Below are positions 1-10,756 of a stretch of DNA of 64,000 nucleotides, piece by piece. Below the pieces are notes generated by a model. It saw nothing but the letters and a program-made list of their open reading frames with translations, had not been told where the DNA came from and ran no database searches. Positions within the stretch are counted from its first letter, which is position 1; each line of letters begins with the position of its first letter. The position numbers and the translations under genes are program-made. Origin of the DNA: Streptomyces sp. RerS4 (GTDB lineage Bacteria; Actinomycetota; Actinomycetes; Streptomycetales; Streptomycetaceae); NCBI RefSeq assembly GCF_023515955.1, contig NZ_CP097322.1, positions 1 through 64,000 on the forward strand, given 5' to 3'.

Positions 1-161
1 GCGCGGATCAGGTTGTGAACAGGCACGCTCATGACAGCCATCCGTCCTCGCGATGGGCGTCTGACGGCAGCAGCTTGGTCACCCCGTGACAGCCATGATC
101 ACCAACGCTGAGCACTGTGAGCAGCAACAGCCCTCTCGCCCCGACTGACGCCCACCCAGTG

Positions 162-350
162 CCACCACCACATCCCCCACAGCCAACCTCTTCCACCCTC
201 AACCACCACCACACCAACACCCCGCCCTACCCACCACACCCCACCCCCGACCCAAGCCCCCTCCCACCAACCGCCCTACCTCCCACTCCCCTTCAACCAC
301 AACCACTCCACCCCACACCACCACCACAACCACCAACCCCTACCCCCCCA
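162..350. other. Nearly G-free C/A-rich tract
   Basis: This stretch has only about five G residues in roughly 190 bases and is built of short CCA, CAC and CCC runs. That is extreme strand asymmetry for GC-rich DNA. It reads open as a proline/threonine/histidine string, but the composition alone explains this and I do not call a gene. No start with a ribosome binding site is evident. Nothing else coding was seen between 1 and 1130. Its role is unknown; a structural or origin-related function is possible but is only inference. Confidence 0.6.
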
Positions 351-425
351 GAGATAAATGTCTGAGCTGCCGGCACTCACCAACCAGCCTCTGACCAGCG
401 CAAACACGGCACTCCGAAAAAACAC

Positions 426-510
426 GGTTCCCCCTACGCTTCCCCCCGCGCTTCCCCCTACGTTTCCCCCCGGGTTTCCCCCCACGCTTCCCCCCACGCT
501 TTCCGCTCCC
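426..510. repeat. 12-bp tandem repeats (iteron-like)
   Basis: About six or seven imperfect copies of a 12-base unit close to CACGCTTCCCCC lie head to tail, with the TTCCCC cores spaced 12 bases apart. Variation is confined mainly to the three or four bases before the core. Regular short direct repeats like this occur in plasmid origins and protein-binding arrays, but no replication initiator gene is recognisable nearby, so the function is not established. They follow directly after the G-poor tract. Confidence 0.6.
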
Positions 511-1133
511 GACAGGCCAATCACCGGCCACGACAGGAACACGCACCCGTCACCAAGCGACCGCGGCCGCTTGCCGACGACCGGCAGCGACCTTCACCGG
601 CCCCAACCGGCACACCCGGCACCCCGAGCAAGCGCCCACGCCGGTCGCACCCACGCCACCCAAACGGAATCCCGCTTGTCATACGCCTACCGGCGGACCC
701 TCCCCCGGGACTACCGTGCACCCACCGGACCATCCCGGCCCGGCGCAGCCCACCCGGCCTCCTCACGGGAGGGCCGCCGCGCGCCCGGACCCGACGCCGC
801 CCCTTGAGGGACGCACCTCGAATCGTGCGCAGCCACGCGATGGACACCGCCCGGTTCGACGAACGCCTCGTTCACACTTCGCGAGGCAAGAACCGCGACC
901 GTCGTCGCCCGGCGGTCGGCAGGCGGCACGGCGACGACGGCCTCCCTCTCGGGAGGCAGGTCCCGGGCGCTGGCAAAGAAGGTGGGTAGTGCGAGATCAA
1001 CCGGTTCTGTTCACGGCCTGACTCGCTGAGCCAAGCAGGCTACGCGCGACGTGTCGCGGCGGTCGAGTGCACGTGCTATCGCTCTAGAGTTCCCCCATCG
1101 ATCCGTTCCGAGTCGCGGGCTGGGGGTGTTGAC

Positions 1134-1514
1134 GTGGCGCAGCAAGAGGTCCTCAAGGCGTTCAAGTTCGCTCTCGACCCCTCGCCCGGCCAGGTCGGCG
1201 ACTTCAACCGTCACGCGGGTGCGGCGCGCTGGGCCTACAACTGGTCCATCGGCATGAAGCGGGCCGCTGACGACGCACGCCACCTGGCCGTGAAGGAACT
1301 CATCGCGGCGGGACAGCCCAAGGATCAAGCCTGGCAATCCCTCTCCGTGTTCATCCCGAAGATCCAAGCGGTCCGAAAGCACCTGAACACGATCAAGGGC
1401 GACTCCCGCAGCACGGGACTACCCGAGGGAGCCCTCGGTCCCGCCAGGCCCTGCCCCTGGTGGCACGAGGTCAGTCCCGCCCCTGGGTGCGGGGAGGTCA
1501 GGAGCGCGCGTTAG
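1134..1514 (+). pseudogene. Truncated TnpB (IS200/IS605-type) N-terminal fragment
   Basis: The first about 92 codons from a GTG start match the N-terminus of TnpB-type RNA-guided nucleases. They carry the characteristic pattern FKFxLDP followed by HAGAARWAYNW. The rest of the protein, including the RuvC and zinc-finger regions, is missing. The reading frame runs on into CRISPR repeat sequence and stops at 1514, so the true homology ends near 1410. The fragment lies directly against the first repeat of CRISPR array 1. It is a dead transposon remnant; whether the insertion or a later deletion removed part of the array leader cannot be decided from the sequence. Confidence 0.7.
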
Positions 1515-2040
1515 GGCAACGCGTTGGTCCCGCCCCTGGGTGCGGGAATGAACGGGCGTTGCCGTCTGCGTCCCTTCCTTCCTGCCAGTCCCGCCCCTGG
1601 GTGCGGGAATGAACGGTTGGCGACCAGGGCCTCGAAACCTCGGGCCTCGTCCCGCCCCTGGGTGCGGGAATGAACGGTGCTGCGCTGATCACCCCCCGAC
1701 CCACGCCGTGTCCCGCCCCTGGGTGCGGGAATGAACGGACGCCGCGCTCGGAAACCGTCAGTACGCCGGGGTCCCGCCCCTGGGTGCGGGAATGAACGGA
1801 CGGCGAGCCGGTGGCCGACGGCAGCGGAGCAGTCCCGCCCCTGGGTGCGGGAATGAACGGTCCTCCGGGCCCACGGCATCGACCAGGTCGGGGTCCCGCC
1901 CCTGGGCGCGGGAATGAACGGTAGTTGGTGCCGCTGTCCATGTGGGTACAGGAGTCCCGCCCCTGGGTCCGGAAATGAACGGCGACCACCGCTGGGGGCC
2001 GGCTGATCGGGCGCGTCCGGATGGGCGCGGGAATCAACGG
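1474..2040 (+). CRISPR. CRISPR array 1 (type I-E, ~10 repeats)
   Basis: A 29-base repeat, GTCCCGCCCCTGGGTGCGG followed by GAATGAACGG, recurs every 61 bases with 32-base spacers, at 1527, 1588, 1649, 1710, 1771, 1832, 1893 and 1954. The first unit (1474) has an altered 3' half and a short spacer. The units at 1893 and 1954 carry one and a few changes, and the last (2012-2040) is strongly degenerate. The repeat contains the TCCCGC/GCGGGA inverted arms expected for Cas6e processing, which would leave an 8-base handle AUGAACGG. Decay towards 2040 suggests the older end lies there. The tnpB remnant occupies the position where a leader would be. Confidence 0.95.
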
Positions 2041-2202
2041 GAGTTCTGATCGCATCGGCGGCTGGTGGAGCGCGCCGGTCGACGGGGAACGCGGCGCCGG
2101 GCGGGCCGACGGGGGATGCCGGGGCCGGCGTCGTCTCCGATTCCGGCCCCGGTGGATTCCCTGTGGTCAGGGAGGTAAGGAGCCGCCAAGTAGGCAGTCG
2201 TC

Positions 2203-2231
2203 CCGTTGATTCCCGCTCCCGGGGGCGGGAG
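2203..2231 (-). CRISPR. Lone inverted CRISPR repeat next to cas3 stop
   Basis: Read on the minus strand, this 29-base segment is a repeat of the same family, ending GGGAATCAACGG with stem arms CTCCCGCC and GGAGCGGGA. It is inverted relative to both arrays and begins nine bases past the cas3 stop codon. A weak second copy (GGGAATCcACcGG on the minus strand) may lie near 2149-2172. It could be the remnant of a third array, or its hairpin could act as a cas3 terminator. Confidence 0.75.
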
Positions 2232-2239
2232 CAGTGACG

Positions 2240-5216
2240 TTACCCGTTTTCGGGTGGCGTCTTGCGGGACAGGCCGGTGTGTGGGCGGTAGCTCAGGTGC
2301 GCGAGTTGTGGGTCGACCGGGTGGCCGTCGGGTTGCAGCAGGAGTACGGGGAGCTTGGCGAGGGCGGCGCCTTGGGGAGCGGTCCATGTGCTTGGGTGGG
2401 GCAGGCCCTTGGGTCCGATCCAGTATTGGGGGATGCGGACGGTGTTGAGGATGAGCTGCCGGCGCTGGTGGCGGTAGCGCGTGCTGTCCTTGTAGGGGTG
2501 GTAGTGGTCGAGGTCGGCTTCCTCGCGTCCTTCGGGGTCCCAGGTGACGCGGTTCGGGTGTTGGTAGAGGCCGATGATGTCGATGGAAGGCGTGCCGAGT
2601 CGGGATCGGGCGCCGAGGGGGTTGTCGTCGTCGCCGGCGCCTTGGCTGTGGCCGGAGGCCAGGTTGAGGACGGTGGTCGGTTCGCCGTCCGGGTAGGGCC
2701 AGAGCTCTCTGTGCTCGGCCTGCGCGCTCTCTTCTCGCAGGCGTCGCAGCCAGTGGGGGTGGAGGCTGTGGAGCAGGCGGTGGATGGGGGTGGTGCCTGT
2801 GGGGGGCGGGTCGGTGTAGATGGTGGTGAGGATGCGTTGGACGTCGGTGGGGCTGGTGATGGTCAGGGGGGCGTGGGTTGGCATGTGTTCGTGGAGGGCG
2901 TGCCAGGTGGCGGCCAGGATGTAGGGGTCGTAGGGGGCCGGTTCGCCGACGCGGGGCAGGCGGGGCAGGCCGGATGCGTCGGGGGTCCACAGAACGTGGG
3001 TGAGCGGTGCGAGGTGTTGCTTGCCGAGGCGGTTGAGGAGATGGCGCCACTGTCGGCCGCGGCGCTGTTGGATGAGGTCGTAGGGGCAGAGGTCGGTGTA
3101 GAGGTGGTCCGTGTCGTAGTCGAGGCTCTGCTCCAGGACCTGTGTGCCGATCAGGATGAGGCGGTGGGGGCGGGCGGGGTTCGCGGTGGTGGCCTTCAGC
3201 TCGGGGTCGGGGTGCGGGCCGAGTTTGGCTTCGAGGCTTGCCTGGTGGCGGGCGCGGTCGCGTTCGAAGTAGCGGCCGTGCAGGAGGAGGATCTCCTCCT
3301 GCGTCCAGCCCTCCTTTTCGGCTTGGTCGAGGACCGCTTGGTGGAGTTGTTCCGCTCGGGCGACGGTGTTGAGGATGACGGTGGTGACCCCGGTGGTGTG
3401 TTGTGTGAGGAGCCGTGTGGCGAGGGCCTGGGGTCCGGGGTCCGCGATGAGGCGGATGCGGGTGCGGTGCTTCGTGCGGCTCTTGCCTCGACGGGGCACG
3501 ATGGTCCGGCAGCGTCCCAGGTCGTCGACGACGGTGATGGGGCCGTCGGGTCGCGGGTCGGAGGTCTGGGTGCGCAGGCCCGCGCACCAGGCCTCGACGA
3601 GGGCGTGGCGTTGGTGGGGTGGGAGGGTGGCGGACAGGACGACGACGCTGGCGCCCGCGTCGGCGAGCCAGGCGATGGTCGCGCCCAGGAGGCGTTGCTG
3701 GTAGAGCTCGTAGGCGTGCGCTTCGTCGATGACGACCGTCTTGTTCGCCAGGCCGTACAGGCGCAGGAACCAGTGCTTGGATTTTTGGGCGGCGAGGACG
3801 ATCTGGTCGACGGTGCCGACGCCGAAGCAGCTGAGCAGGCCCCGACAGCGCTGGTAGTACCAGGCGTCGAGGAGGACGGTCGGGTCTTCGTCGGGTTCGA
3901 TGCCGTCACAGGTCGTGAGGTTGGTCAGGCCGGGATCCGCGGGGTGGGGTGCGCCAGCGAGGGCCTGGCCGATCTCGGAGGCGTGGGCGCTGGCGTGGAC
4001 CACCGCAAGGTTGGCGTTCTGGCTGTCCGGCAGGACGGCAGGCAGGTATCGGGCGAGGCGGCCGGCCACCTGTTCTGAGGCGGCGCACATGGGGAGCGCG
4101 AAGTAGGCGCCGTGGTAGCCGGCGGTGAGGGCGAGGCGGTGCATCAGGTACTGCGCGGTCTCGCACTTGCCGCCGCCGGTGACGTCTTCGATGATCACGA
4201 GGCTCTGCCCGGTGATCTTGGCGTCGATGATCGCCTGTTGGGGGGGACGGGGGTGGGGGGTCGTCGGCATCTGCTCGGCCCAGGTGAGCGGTGCGGGCTG
4301 CCAACGGGTCAGGCGTAGCTCCTGGATGGCGGTGGCCGCTTCGGCGCGGCTGCGCTCCCACCACAGGTCGGTGTCGGTGCCGGTGGTGTCGGGGGTGCGG
4401 TAGGTGAAGCGGGTCTCGTCGGAGGCGATCCAGTCGCTGTGGACGACGAGGCCGGCGAAGAGGGGCAGGACGCAGGCGCGCGCCGGGCGGATGAGGTCGG
4501 GCAGCTCGGTGAGGTCTACGTCCAGGAGGCGGGCCAGTTCGTGGAGCAGGTCGCGGTGTGCGCCCGACCACTGGGGGGTGAGGCGGGTCTCCCCGGCGCG
4601 GATGGATCCGGAGTCGGGGATGTGGCCGTGGTGTCCGCCGAGGAGCGCGGCGACGGTGTGCAGTGCGGTGTGGCGGGCGTCGGGGGTGTGCTGGTCGCCG
4701 GTGCAGTGGGCGCAGAGGCAGCCGAGGAGGGCGGGGAGGTAGCGGGCGGTGACGTGGGCGTGGGGTGGGGCCGGGCGGTGCGTTCCGTCCAGGGGCAGGC
4801 CGTTCGCGGTGGCCGCGACGCGCCAGTCCTGTCCGGCGGCCGCGAGCGAGCGGTCGCGGATCTTGGGGAATCTGAGCTGGTTGGCGGGCGTCGCCTTGCC
4901 GGGCATGTCGTGCAGGGCCACCAGAAGCATCAGTGTCTGGCGGGCCTTGGCGGTGGATCCGCCGCCGAACGCCTCGGTGAGACGCGTACGGGCCGGAAGG
5001 GCCAGGTAGTGATCGAAGAGTTCGCCGCAGACGGCCGCGGTGTCCAGGCAATGGGCCAGAAGTGAGTTCCAGGCGGGGCCGCCTCGGTGACGGCTGAGGC
5101 CGTTGCGGTCTGTTTTCGCCCACAGCCACAGCCAGGCGGGTGAAAGCGACGCGTCGTGTCCGGGGATTTGAGGCGGGTGTGCAGAAGGCTGTGGGTCGCC
5201 TACCCGATAAGGACGA

Positions 5217-5233
<17 letters not shown>
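2240..5233 (-). CDS. cas3: CRISPR-associated helicase/nuclease Cas3
   Basis: This is the target-degrading enzyme of type I CRISPR systems: an HD nuclease followed by a superfamily 2 helicase, about 997 residues. The HD region has LAHCLDTA and then LHDMPGKATP near residue 108. The helicase has DEAH near residue 500, LSATLP, and the QRRGRQWRH motif VI. Two motifs look abnormal. The HD signature has one extra residue (HDMPGK instead of HDxGK), and the Walker A motif near residue 357 reads TGGGKC with cysteine in place of Thr/Ser. I chose the GTG at 5233 because GAGGA lies six bases upstream; an ATG at 5266 is possible. It overlaps the divergent cse1-cse2 start head to head by 17 bases. Confidence 0.93.
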
Positions 5234-7445
<2,212 letters not shown>

Positions 7446-7489
7446 CCCCGGCCACCCCCACCCGCCCGGACACCGAAACGGAGATCACC

Positions 7490-8929
7490 GTGACCCTTAC
7501 CCCCGACCCGCTCCCGAACCCCGACGTCATGCCCTTCCTCAGCTGCCACAGCCTCTTCACCATCAGCCACGGCCTACCCGTCCGCGACGCCAACGGACAG
7601 CCCAAATCGAGCGATTACGGCAACGCCCCCCGTCTGCTGATCACACCGCAGAACCAGCGGCGGACCGGCCGCACGCACATGCGCGACCAGGCCAACCTCG
7701 GCCAGGGCCCGCTGGCCGAACGGTCCTGGGGCATCCGCACCAGGGAATGGGCCCTGGCCGCCGCCGACCACCTCACCCACGACCACGGATGGGATCGGTC
7801 CGAGGCCCTCGACACCGCCCGCGAGGCACTGAGCGGACTCGGCGTGAACTTCGGTACCACACCCAACACCCTGCACCTCACCAAGGTGATGCTCTTCGCC
7901 CCAGAGAAGGCCGGCCGCGACCTCGCCGCGATCATCGACTCGACCCGCGCGGAGATCACCACCTGGGCCCGCGCGGCGGCCAAGGCCCGCGACGCGGCCA
8001 CCAAGCCCAAGAAGAAGCCCCGAGCCAAGAACGACGACGACGATCCGCAGAGCAAGGACCCCGGCGATGGCGAGACCTCGACGCCGGCCCCCAAGCTCCC
8101 CGCACTCCCGGTCAAGATCAAGAACAGGTTGATGGCCGCCCTCGCCCCCGCCGACGCCGTCGACATCGCCCTCTACGGCCGCTTCCTCGCCGAGATCGCC
8201 GGAGCCGGGAACGTCGACGGAGCCATCCAGACGACCACGGCGTTCACGGTCGAACCCGCGAACATCACCACCGACTTCTTCTCAAGCGCCGATGATCGCA
8301 AAATCGCCCGCCAGCGACAGGGCACCGACTTCGCGAACATGTTCGAGCACCTCAACGCCATCGACCCCACCGACGGCGAGAACAGCGACGGCGAGAACCC
8401 CGCACACGCCGACGACCGCGGCGCCGGCATGACCGGCTACCAGTCCTTCATCAGCGGCACCTTCTACGCCCACAGCGCCCTGGACCGCCCACTCCTGCGC
8501 CGCAACCTCCGCCACGGCGGCGTACCAGCCGACGAGGTCGAAGCCCTGGCCATCGACGTCGAACGCGCCTTCCTCGACGCGTTCGTCAACGCCTTCTCCC
8601 GCTCGAAGCAGAACACCACCGCCGTCCCCGGCACCCTGCCCAAACTCGTCCTGGTCCACGAGGGCGAGCGCCCCTACAACTACGCCGCCGTCTTCGAGGA
8701 CGCCATCCAGCCCGCCGACGGCGCCCCCAGCCTGCTGGCCGCCCGCCGACTCCTGCGCCACCACGACATGATCACCCGCAAGCGCGGCACCGTACCCGGC
8801 GCCGTCCTCACCTACGACCTCGCCATCGGCGAACTCCTCGAAGAACTTACCCTCACAGGCCGGCTCGGCCCCACCGAAGTCCACACCCCCGAAGACCTCA
8901 CCCCCCTCACCGCCGGACTGCCCGTATGA
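7490..8929 (+). CDS. cas7e: Cascade backbone subunit Cas7e (Cse4/CasC)
   Basis: Cas7 subunits form the helical filament that holds the crRNA. The N-terminus shows the family features FLSCHSLFTI, then SDYGNAPRLLITPQNQRRT, and the C-terminal half has MTGYQSFISGTFYAH. At 479 residues it is much longer than usual Cas7e (about 350-400). The excess includes a lysine-rich then aspartate-rich low-complexity insertion at about residues 165-205 (KPKKKPRAKNDDDD). The GTG start at 7490 is chosen because the conserved N-terminus begins a few residues later. Its stop overlaps the cas5 start (ATGA), which points to translational coupling. Confidence 0.93.
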   Translation: MTLTPDPLPNPDVMPFLSCHSLFTISHGLPVRDANGQPKSSDYGNAPRLLITPQNQRRTGRTHMRDQANLGQGPLAERSWGIRTREWALAAADHLTHDHGWDRSEALDTAREALSGLGVNFGTTPNTLHLTKVMLFAPEKAGRDLAAIIDSTRAEITTWARAAAKARDAATKPKKKPRAKNDDDDPQSKDPGDGETSTPAPKLPALPVKIKNRLMAALAPADAVDIALYGRFLAEIAGAGNVDGAIQTTTAFTVEPANITTDFFSSADDRKIARQRQGTDFANMFEHLNAIDPTDGENSDGENPAHADDRGAGMTGYQSFISGTFYAHSALDRPLLRRNLRHGGVPADEVEALAIDVERAFLDAFVNAFSRSKQNTTAVPGTLPKLVLVHEGERPYNYAAVFEDAIQPADGAPSLLAARRLLRHHDMITRKRGTVPGAVLTYDLAIGELLEELTLTGRLGPTEVHTPEDLTPLTAGLPV

Positions 8930-9780
8930 CCACCCCCCTCCACACCCTCCACATCCGGCTGGAAGCCTTCTGGCAGTCCTGGGGAACCCGCTCCGCCTTC
9001 AACGACCGCGACAGCCTGACCCGACCCACTAAAAGCGGTCTCATCGGCCTCCTCGCCGCCGCCGACGGCCACGACCGCGACGAACATCGCACCGAGGGCG
9101 ACGACTACCTCCCCCTCACCACCCTCGCCGGCCTGCGCTTCGGCGTCCGAGCCGACCGACCCGGCTCCCTCGTGCACGACTTCCAGACAAGCGGCGGAGG
9201 CCACTACCCCCTGCGCCCCCGCGACCTCATCACCGACCCCACCCGAGCCGACCGCGCCGCCGACGCCCTCGAAACCGCCACCGGCCCCACCTTCGGCCGC
9301 CTCGACACCCCCCGACTCGCCGACTGGTACGGAGCACCCAAGAACATCGCACCCCACCCCGACACCCACACCCTCGTCGCCGGCAACACCAACCGCCACC
9401 CCCAGCTGTCCCTCCGCTGGTACCTCGCCGACGCCGCCTTCCTCGCCGCCGTCGAAAGCCCCGACCGCACCCTGCTACGCCACCTCGCCCGCCGCCTCGA
9501 ACAACCCCGACGACTCCTGTGGCTGGGACAAAAGCACTGCGCACCCACCCAGCCCCTCTACCACGGCCTCCACCAGGGATCCCTCGAAACGACCCTCGCC
9601 ACCACCCCCCTCCTCCCCCGCTCCCGCCCCGCCCCCACCCACGCCTGGATCGAAGTCCCCCACACCACCCCCGGCGCCATCAACGTCAACGACCAACCCC
9701 TCAGCTATGCCTCCCACCACCGCGTACACGGACCGCGCTGGGAAAAGCGCATCACGCTCACCCCACCGGAGAAGCCGTGA
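8926..9780 (+). CDS. cas5e: Cascade subunit Cas5e (CasD)
   Basis: Cas5e binds the 5' handle of the crRNA at the foot of the Cascade filament. The 284 residues show the typical N-terminal pattern WQSWGTRSAFNDRDSLTRPTKSGLIGLLAAA and the central LVHDFQTSGGGHYP, both conserved in the family. The ATG overlaps the cas7 stop by four bases, and the stop overlaps the cas6e GTG, so the three genes are probably co-translated. Nothing looks broken. Confidence 0.94.
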   Translation: MTTPLHTLHIRLEAFWQSWGTRSAFNDRDSLTRPTKSGLIGLLAAADGHDRDEHRTEGDDYLPLTTLAGLRFGVRADRPGSLVHDFQTSGGGHYPLRPRDLITDPTRADRAADALETATGPTFGRLDTPRLADWYGAPKNIAPHPDTHTLVAGNTNRHPQLSLRWYLADAAFLAAVESPDRTLLRHLARRLEQPRRLLWLGQKHCAPTQPLYHGLHQGSLETTLATTPLLPRSRPAPTHAWIEVPHTTPGAINVNDQPLSYASHHRVHGPRWEKRITLTPPEKP

Positions 9781-10616
9781 CCACCACCGCACACACCAAG
9801 TTCCACCACACCCTCGCCGAATTCGACCTCGACCACCCCCACATCGCCGCCACCCTCCTCGACCCCCAGGACATGCACCGCATGGTCATGGGCGCCTTCC
9901 ACGACCACCTCCCCTACGGCAGCCCCAGCCCCCGCGCCCACATGGGCATCCTCTTCACCACCGCCGTGAACCAGAGCGAACGCACCCTCACCGTCATCAT
10001 CCAATCCGGCATTCCGGCCGACCACCGCGGCTTCCCCACCAGCGCCCTCGTCTCCGAACCCCGCTCGACCCCGGTCGAACACACCGTCACAGCCGGCCAG
10101 AGCTACAGATTCAGGATCATCGTCAACCCCGCCCGCCACCGGTACGGACCAGACCGCTGCACCCGCGACGGACCCACCGACGCCTCACCCCACGCCACAC
10201 TCGCCTGGTTCACCGAACGCCTCCAGCCCACCGCCAGAAGAGAAGGCGCCCCCTTCATCGGGGCCACCGCCGACCCCGAAACCCTCGCCGCACGCCGACT
10301 CCCCACCCTGTACAGCAGCCGACGTACCCACCACATGATCATCGACCGAGCAGAAGTCTTCGGTGAACTCACCGTCACCCACCCGCACGCCTTCGCCGAC
10401 CTCCTCACCCACGGCCTCGGCCGCTTCCGCGCCTACGGATGCGGCCTCCTCCTCGCCCAACCCCTCACCCACCAACAACCACAAAACCCCGAATCCCCAC
10501 AGCCTGGCATCCCCCGCCCCACCGCCGAACCCACCCACACCCCACACCGCGGACACACCACACGCTGGGCCACCCGCATCTGCACCAGCCCAACCAGACC
10601 GAACCCCGCCCCCTGA
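9777..10616 (+). CDS. cas6e: crRNA-processing endoribonuclease Cas6e (CasE)
   Basis: Cas6e cleaves the repeat at the base of its hairpin and stays bound to the crRNA 3' end. The 279-residue protein keeps the family's C-terminal glycine-rich signature GLGRFRAYGCGLLLAQPL. The N-terminal half contains HRMVMGAFHDH, where the family's conserved histidine region lies. The C-terminus has an additional proline/threonine/histidine-rich tail beyond residue 240. The GTG start overlaps the cas5 stop. The leader of CRISPR array 2 follows immediately. No cas1 or cas2 gene follows, unlike complete type I-E operons. Confidence 0.92.
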   Translation: MTTTAHTKFHHTLAEFDLDHPHIAATLLDPQDMHRMVMGAFHDHLPYGSPSPRAHMGILFTTAVNQSERTLTVIIQSGIPADHRGFPTSALVSEPRSTPVEHTVTAGQSYRFRIIVNPARHRYGPDRCTRDGPTDASPHATLAWFTERLQPTARREGAPFIGATADPETLAARRLPTLYSSRRTHHMIIDRAEVFGELTVTHPHAFADLLTHGLGRFRAYGCGLLLAQPLTHQQPQNPESPQPGIPRPTAEPTHTPHRGHTTRWATRICTSPTRPNPAP

Positions 10617-10756
10617 AAAGCCCCCACATCACAACACCCACGTAACCCGGCTGCAGGGCAACAGCAGCCCAATACCGCCCGACCCCGACCAGCCCCCCAC
10701 AGGCTGCAACAAGTAAAGAGAGAGCAAAGCCCCTCAAGAACACCAGGTCAGGTACT
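10617..10756 (+). promoter_or_regulatory. Probable leader of CRISPR array 2
   Basis: This 140-base gap between cas6e and the first repeat ends in an A-rich segment (AAGTAAAGAGAGAGCAAAG) that stands out in the GC-rich surroundings. The repeats nearest to it are identical and intact, while those at the other end are decayed, which places the leader here. No promoter elements could be assigned with confidence. Confidence 0.65.

Noticed and set aside
117..365. Proline-rich frame in the G-poor tract
   Set aside because: The sequence bias fully explains it; no ribosome site or conserved part is seen.
1..1000. Linear-plasmid telomere
   Set aside because: No series of palindromes of the kind expected at Streptomyces telomeres was seen, only direct repeats and biased composition.
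1134..1514. Functional TnpB nuclease or a Cas12-like effector
   Set aside because: Only the N-terminal part is left; the catalytic region is missing.
1498..2055. Open frame encoding repeated SFPHPGAG-type peptides
   Set aside because: It is only the translation of CRISPR repeats and spacers and has no gene signals.
2234..4078. Long plus-strand frame opposite cas3
   Set aside because: It is an antisense shadow caused by high GC; cas3 on the minus strand has clear motifs.
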